A stretch of DNA of 64,000 bases from Blepharisma stoltei. Lineage: Eukaryota; Ciliophora; Heterotrichea; Heterotrichida; Blepharismidae. Every line of letters begins with the position of its first letter. Position 1 is the stretch's first letter. Made by a program: the position numbers and the translations under genes. The stretch spans positions 496,001-560,000 of the forward strand of contig CAJZBQ010000011.1 of NCBI GenBank assembly GCA_914767885.1. The letters are read 5' to 3'. Shown piece by piece: positions 58,931 to 64,000 of the stretch. The notes under the pieces are model-generated. The model did not search any database, had not been told where the DNA came from, and saw only the letters and a program-made list of their open reading frames with translations.

Positions 58931-59323
58931 TTATCCTGGAGGCCACCCCATTTGACGTCCTCCTAGTATATGGAAATGAAGATGATACACAGATTGACTT
59001 CCCCAGACTCCATCATTTACTGTAAGTCTCCATCCAGCTTCTAAATGTTCACGTCTTGCAACTTCTGAAGCAGCCCACATCATATGTCCTAGTAAAGCTT
59101 TATGCCTTTCTTCAGCGACAAGAAGGCGGGTCAGTCCATCGCGGTGCTTAGGAATAAGAACAATATGCACGGGAGCTTGTGGAGAAATATCTCTAAATGC
59201 CATGACTAAGTCATCTTCATATACAATATTGGCTGGAATTTGCTTGCTAGCGATTTTATCGAATATTGTCTCCTCGTTTGGAGCAGGAATTTGAGGGTGC
59301 TGAGCTTGTTCGACCTCAGACAT
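58931..59323 (-). CDS. HINT1: HIT-domain protein HINT1-like
   Basis: 130 residues, ATG 59323. Purine nucleoside phosphoramidase family. TIFDKIASKQIPANIVYEDD, FRDISPQAPVHIVLIPKHR and the catalytic HIT motif HLHFHILGGRQMGWPPG at the C-terminus are intact. Cytosolic or nuclear. TAA stop. No insert. Confidence 0.96.
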   Translation of the reverse strand: MSEVEQAQHPQIPAPNEETIFDKIASKQIPANIVYEDDLVMAFRDISPQAPVHIVLIPKHRDGLTRLLVAEERHKALLGHMMWAASEVARREHLEAGWRLTVNDGVWGSQSVYHLHFHILGGRQMGWPPG

Positions 59324-59657
59324 AATTATAGATGCCAGCCATTTATGGATTTTTCGACAGAAATTCTTAAAAGATTTATAGGGAATTTAGGTTTTTAGAT
59401 ATGTTTTTTAAGGGATTTTAAAGATAATAAAATTATTAATAAAACCTTTCTCTAAAAAATAGCATAAGCATTTGTAATTATATATCAAGAGTGTAAATAG
59501 ATTTATATTAAATTCATTACTTTGAGATAAAAATACTATAATTTATATAAAATCCAATATAAATTACCATAAATAACTATAATTTAACTGCCAGCCCCCT
59601 TGCATAATATTCTCTCTCGTGAAGCTGAAGTCAGAAATGGTATAATAAAATTAATTA
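59324..59657. other. Intergenic spacer between divergent genes
   Basis: 334 bp, AT-rich, upstream of HINT and of the RING gene. Shared divergent promoter likely, but no motif could be named. Confidence 0.4.
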
Positions 59658-60994
59658 ATGCCCCTTTCAAATAATTTAAAGATGGATGACTGTTTATCAT
59701 GCCCTATCTGCTTTGAGCCATATTCCTCTAACGCCAATATCCCTCTAATCCTAATTTGTGGGCATACTTTATGCTCAAAATGTGCAGAAACCATTTACCG
59801 AACGACTCAATTAATCTGCCCTCAAGACCGTGTTTATGATTATCACAGCCCAGACCAGCTCCCTCGAAATATCACTCTCCTCCAAATATTAGATCACAAG
59901 CCAATTAAACGGATAAACAACCCCTGCCAACTCCACCAAACCAAAAAAGTCAAATTTTACTGCATTTCGCCTTGCAATATCGGATTCTGCTCTGGCTGTG
60001 TAATAACTCACCAGCACCACACATGGATTGATATCTTTTCAGCTGAGGCAAATGCCAGCTTCCAAAGGCACATTGAAGATTTATTTATAAAATATCGTGA
60101 AAAAGCAGACTATGCCAAATATGTAAAAAATAATTATGAAAATCAGCTGAATATTGCTTTAGCAGATAGAGAATATTGCGAAAACTCTATTAGGAGAGAT
60201 TTTGAGATTATTAGAAGTGTATTGCAGGATAAAGAAAAAGAACTGATTAATGAGGTCAAAAGTTCGGCGTTTAATGCAGAAATGAGTATTGAAGGAAAAA
60301 TTATAGAGTTTGATGAGGTTTGTAAAGAAAAAGACAGGAAATTAAGGATTATTGAAAACGTTTTTAGAGAGTTAAATCAATATTCTGAAGTAGAAAAAAT
60401 GCAAAAGTTGACAGAAATTCAGCTTTTGCTTGCAAATGAGATGAGTATCGAAATTCCTGAGTATGTGGAAATTGCAAATTTTTCGAATATAAAGGCAAAT
60501 GTGATAAAAAACTCTAACTCCCCCTCGATCAGGAGCAATGCCATTAATTTTTTGGAAATTATCCCCACTCTGTGAGCTAGCAAAAAATGTTTTATAAAAC
60601 TATTATATATTGTGAAATATCTACAAAATTTTAAGCTAAAACATAATTTTTTTTAAATTGCATTTACTGAATGCATTTAATCAAAAAAATTATTTAAAAT
60701 CAAAGCATAAAAATTTTGCTATTTTACAAGGTGGGGGAGTAAAGAAATAGAAAAAATTAGCTTAACTCCCTCTTAATATTTTATGAATTTATTTTTCGAA
60801 AAAAATATAACACAATTATAATTTTTATATTAAAAATAAAAGACATCCTCTCTAAATCAAGAGTAAGTATCAAGGCTTCACAGAAAAAAAGCTGCTTCGA
60901 AAATGGAGATGATAAGCAGTCATTTAATCCATCAAATGAAAATTTAAGTTTGCCCCAAAAAAGAGTAAAGTCAGAAGTGTATGAATTAACATAA
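59658..60994 (+). CDS. RING/B-box/coiled-coil (TRIM-like) protein
   Basis: 336 residues after two removals (60515-60739, 60763-60863). C3HC4 RING (CPICFEPYSSN..CGHTLCSKCAETIYRTTQLICPQD, about 15-60), then a B-box-like Cys/His cluster (CQLHQTKKVKFYCISPC..CSGCVITHQHH), then a long coiled coil. The last 65 residues come from beyond two MITE-like inserts: KNS-KEIEKISL-SIKASQKKS to ...SEVYELT. Likely an E3 ubiquitin ligase; no SPRY/NHL domain in the frame. Confidence 0.85.
60515..60739. mobile_element. MITE-IES with TAA flanks, 225 bp
   Basis: Flank TAA (60515-60517, 60740-60742). Ends CTCCCCCTCGATCAGG and CAAGGTGGGGGAG. Without removal the protein runs into TGA/TAA. Confidence 0.7.
60763..60863. 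mobile_element. Short MITE-like insert, 101 bp
   Basis: Flank TAA; CTCCCTCTTAATATTTTATG at one end and ...AATCAAGAG at the other. Joint gives KISL-SIKASQKK. Confidence 0.6.
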
Positions 60995-61148
60995 TTTATC
61001 CACGTTAAATTAGATTAAAAACTACAATATCCTACAATAGGACCTAATTTATAAAAAAATACTACCAGCCCTATAAATATAATATTGTCAAATTTAGCCC
61101 ATCACAGTATAATTATGTATTTTTGAATCGTTTAAAAATTTTTTACAC

Positions 61149-61502
61149 TTAATAGTCTTTTGAATTGCTCGTAAAATGCACATCATGAGGCCAGGATTTT
61201 AGACTCGGATCACTTGATGTATCAGGCAAAGGAAGGCCTTCAATTGATTCTTTTTCTTCAAACTTAAACGGTTTTTGATTTTGGCTTCCAAAGGTTGGTG
61301 TTGGCAAGACTGGAAGAGAATTTTTATTAACGACTGAATCAGCTAACTTAAAAATTTCGCTTTCTGCAACTTTATTTGTCAGTGTGTCTTCTTCGAATTG
61401 GTTATCAAATCCATCACCTAGTGGCTCTTTTTGGTTTCTGCTGGATGGAGGATTGCTTAAAGAAAGGTCGCTTTCTACTGTTGATGCATGGCAGCATCCC
61501 AT
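61149..61502 (-). CDS. MGCC-starting acidic protein
   Basis: 117 residues, ATG 61502. MGCCHASTVES suggests N-myristoylation and palmitoylation, so membrane attachment is inferred. The rest is Ser/Pro/acidic-rich and likely disordered. No domain recognised. The stop is TAG. The same start style as the 31131-31369 gene, but no other likeness. Confidence 0.65.
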   Translation of the reverse strand: MGCCHASTVESDLSLSNPPSSRNQKEPLGDGFDNQFEEDTLTNKVAESEIFKLADSVVNKNSLPVLPTPTFGSQNQKPFKFEEKESIEGLPLPDTSSDPSLKSWPHDVHFTSNSKDY

Positions 61503-61692
61503 TATAAATTATTTAATAAGAGTTATTGGGGTGCACGATTTTCATTGATTAAAAAAGTATGCAAGAATTATTCGTTAAATAAATAGGAATTTTTATACTA
61601 TTATATTATTTATTTATGGCTTATTATATAAAAGAGATTTAGATGTTATAATTCACTGATCTTTCTGAGCTGAATATAAAACTAATACCAAA

Positions 61693-62927
61693 ATGGATAA
61701 AATAATGCTGCATTTTTTGGCTTTTATATTAGTTTCGCTAACAAGCAGCAGTGAAGTTTCTGTAGAAAACATTTTATCACAGCATAATATATGCACAGAA
61801 CCTTTCAAAAAGAAATTTTCTGGTGAAGTTTTAGCTTTTTTAACACCTTGGAATTCTAAAGGATATGATTATGCTTTGAAATATTCTGCGAAAATTGACT
61901 ATATTTCTCCTTGCTGATATCAATTAAACGTCTATACAGTTTATGGATACAAATTAGAATACGATTTATTAGGAGAAGGTAATAAAACCTTTATAGAAGC
62001 CTCTAAAGACTTATTTAAAATTCTTCCACGAATAATTCTTGAAAATACCAATACAGATGATTATAAAAAGCTGCTGGAAAGTGACGAAGATCAAGTAAAT
62101 TTATCAGAGAAAATAAAAAATTTTATAATATCGAAAGGATTTGCAGGGGTGATGCTAGAAATGTGGACTCAAGGGAATGGGATTTTGAGAAATGCGGATC
62201 AGAAAGAATATTTAAGGTCATTTCAGGTGAGGTTAATACAAAAAATATGCAGGACAATGAAAGCTAATAATTTGATGTGCATGATAACAGTCCCAGCCCC
62301 AAGGCCAAATTACCGTGTTGAGTTTAGTATGGGAGAATTTTTAAAACTTGCACCCCTTAAAGTTAGAAAATTAAGAAAAATTTATTTTTCAATAAATATT
62401 ATTTTTAAAAAAATATTTATTAATAAAGAATTAGCAAATTTGTCGATAGATTTGCGTTAGTTTCATATGATTACAGCCAAATCTCTCCTGGGCCAAATAG
62501 CCCTGAAAATTGGATTAAAAGCTGCTATAAAGAATTAGTTGATCAAATTGACCTAAGCGATTATGACGAAGAAGCTGCTGAATCAATGCATTTAAAATAT
62601 ATGAAACAGCTTATGCTAGGTGTTCCCTTTTATGGCTATGAATTTTCTCCTCTTGATAAGCCAAATCAATATACAAGACATTCTACTCGAGCCATAACAG
62701 GGAATGATTTTCTACAGCTTTTAGAGAAAAATAAAATGAGAGTTGAATGAGAATCAGCCCATAATGAGCATAAATTCAGCTACAAAATAGGCAAAAACGA
62801 AATCATTGCATATTTTCCAACAAAAGAAATGATTGAATCGAGAGTAAAATTAGCAGAAAAATTAAAGACTGGAATTTCTATATGGGAACTAGGCCAAGGA
62901 TTTGAGTATTTTTTTGAAGCTTTATAG
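61693..62927 (+). CDS. CHID1: CHID1-like (GH18) chitinase-domain protein
   Basis: 383 residues after removal of a TA-bounded insert (62364-62446). Signal peptide MDKIMLHFLAFILVSLTSSS. GH18 features of CHID1: VLAFLTPWNSKGYDYALKYSAKIDYISP, GFAGVMLEMWTQ, APLKV-RFALVSYDYSQISPGPNSPENW, LMLGVPFYGYEF, VEWESAHNEHKFSYK, SIWELGQGFEYFF. The canonical catalytic DxxDxDxE is degenerate, as in CHID1. TGA is Trp at 61916 (ISPC-W-YQLN) and 62748. Stop TAG. Probably a secreted or lysosomal carbohydrate-binding protein. Confidence 0.9.
62364..62446. other. TA-bounded insert (IES) in CHID1, 83 bp
   Basis: Carries TAG; joining GTTAGA to GATAGATTT gives PLKV-RFALVSYDYSQ. Confidence 0.75.
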
Positions 62928-64000
62928 AATCTTATGGATAATTATAATTTTCTGATAAGTTTACTATAAATAAGTGATATTAATTTAGGATTATTGCTAA
63001 AATGCCAAAAATAACGCTTATACTTACCCTGCTTCCAGATGCTCTAACTCCCTCACTTAAAATTATACAAAATATTGGTAAAATTTTCAATTTTTGGGTT
63101 TATTAGCTTACTCCCCCCCCCCTCCGTGAGCGAACAAAACCATTAGAAAAATCGCCATTTTTTTGACCAAAAAACCACACCCTCCGTGAGTGAACAAAAA
63201 TTTTTTTAATAGAAAAAATTTTAATGGAAAAAAATTTTGATATATAAGTGATAATTAGTATAATGAAATCTAGAGCTAATTCTGTTTAATTTTAAACAAA
63301 TTGCGTTTTAAAACATAAATTTTGCAAATTAAATTTAATATTTGCTTCCCAATTTTTGCAAATTAGGATTTTTTAAATTTCGAAAAAAATATTTTTTATA
63401 AAAATTTATATATATAAATTTTTTTAAAAAAAAAAATTAACCCCCCTCCGTGAGCGAACAAAATTTTTTTTGTTCGCTCACGGAGGGGGGGGGGGGAGTT
63501 AGAAAATTTTATTTTTTATAGGAATAAATCAAAATTTCTATGTAAATGCTATATACCCAATTTAATATTATAAAATACAAAAATTTACAAACAATTTGTA
63601 TAACTTTTAAGTGAAAAGTGAAACTAGATATTATTTAACAAATTTATCACTTTGAATCGATAAATTTTATCAGTTAATTTTTTTGAAAAATGGTTTATAT
63701 TACCTCTCAAAAATTTTGCATTAGCCTTTAAATTTGAAAAGGCTTCTTTTTCAACTTAAAGTGAGGAGTAAATGGATATAATACATCATCGGGTAAAATT
63801 TGTGATTTTAATCTAATAAGAGTATAAGGATCAAAATCCTTGACATACTCATAGCAAATATGGTGCTAGTGACTGATATGTCCTTGGTGATGCAAACCGC
63901 TGTGATACAAAAGTCATGAGCCTTGGGTTCAGGCCCTTCAATTCTAACTTACTTGCTTTGAAATGCTGATATTTATGACTCCAAGTATTAATGATCGGAT
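62928..64000. mobile_element. Intergenic tail with complete MITE 63111-63498
   Basis: TTA (63108-63110, 63499-63501) flanks a 388-bp MITE, the longest and best-preserved here: CCCCCCCCTCCGTGAGCGAAC ends, each with a second inward copy of CCTCCGTGAGYGAAC. From 63510 on there is AT-rich sequence with a CAACTTAAAGTGAGGAGTAA near 63740, a possible old end. No gene seen. Confidence 0.75.

Noticed and set aside
63780-63960. Possible tRNA or tRNA-derived element (a GGTTCAGGCCC box-B-like sequence).
   Set aside because: No acceptor stem or box A at the right spacing; too weak to call.

Overview
The window looks like germline (micronuclear, or IES-retaining) DNA of a heterotrich ciliate close to Blepharisma. 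The DNA is AT-rich and gene-dense. Conserved proteins read through in-frame TGA at tryptophan positions, while TAA and TAG end genes. Several genes carry 15-nt GT-AG introns, a heterotrich hallmark. Almost every conserved gene is cut by inserts that destroy the frame and whose removal restores it. Most inserts lie between two TA dinucleotides, as expected of internal eliminated sequences (IESs). The genus is an inference from code, intron size and IES style.

Layout. 1-9.9 kb: LRR protein (5' end outside), ribosomal eL42, B-box/LRR protein, a coiled-coil protein and an SRPK kinase. 10-16.4 kb: a GGA-like VHS-GAT-ear protein, HPRT, UFM1 and a BIRC6/UBE2O-type E2. 16.5-27.8 kb: two small proteins, COQ8, two ankyrin genes, a TMEM184-like membrane protein, a coiled-coil protein and a PKA-like kinase. 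27.9-36 kb: double CAP-domain protein, a tiny MGGCC protein, PP2C and three hypotheticals. 36-42 kb: exportin-T and a HIBADH-family dehydrogenase. 42-50 kb: a giant USP9X/USP24-like deubiquitinase. 50.4-64 kb: H1-like protein, an alpha-solenoid protein, B9D2, an LRR protein, HINT, RING/B-box protein, a MGCC protein, CHID1, and a full-length MITE.

Three insert classes are visible. (1) MITEs of about 0.2-0.4 kb ending in CTCCC...GGGAG, usually with CCTCCGTGAGYGAAC, flanked by a 3-bp duplication TTA, TAA or once TCA/TGA. (2) GC-rich, SINE-like retroposons of 0.4-0.65 kb with one conserved end, short tandem repeats at the other, and 6-19 bp target-site duplications; several sit inside genes such as COQ8, XPOT, an E2 and HIBADH. 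(3) Short TA-bounded inserts of 54-305 bp and long foldbacks.

After notional removal, total coding lengths are exact multiples of three and near family size: exportin-T becomes 967 codons, COQ8 486, CHID1 383, PP2C 394, B9D2 196, the USP 2242. The most notable result is that some retroposon inserts restore the frame only when the duplicated target site is collapsed, not when a TA pair is used.
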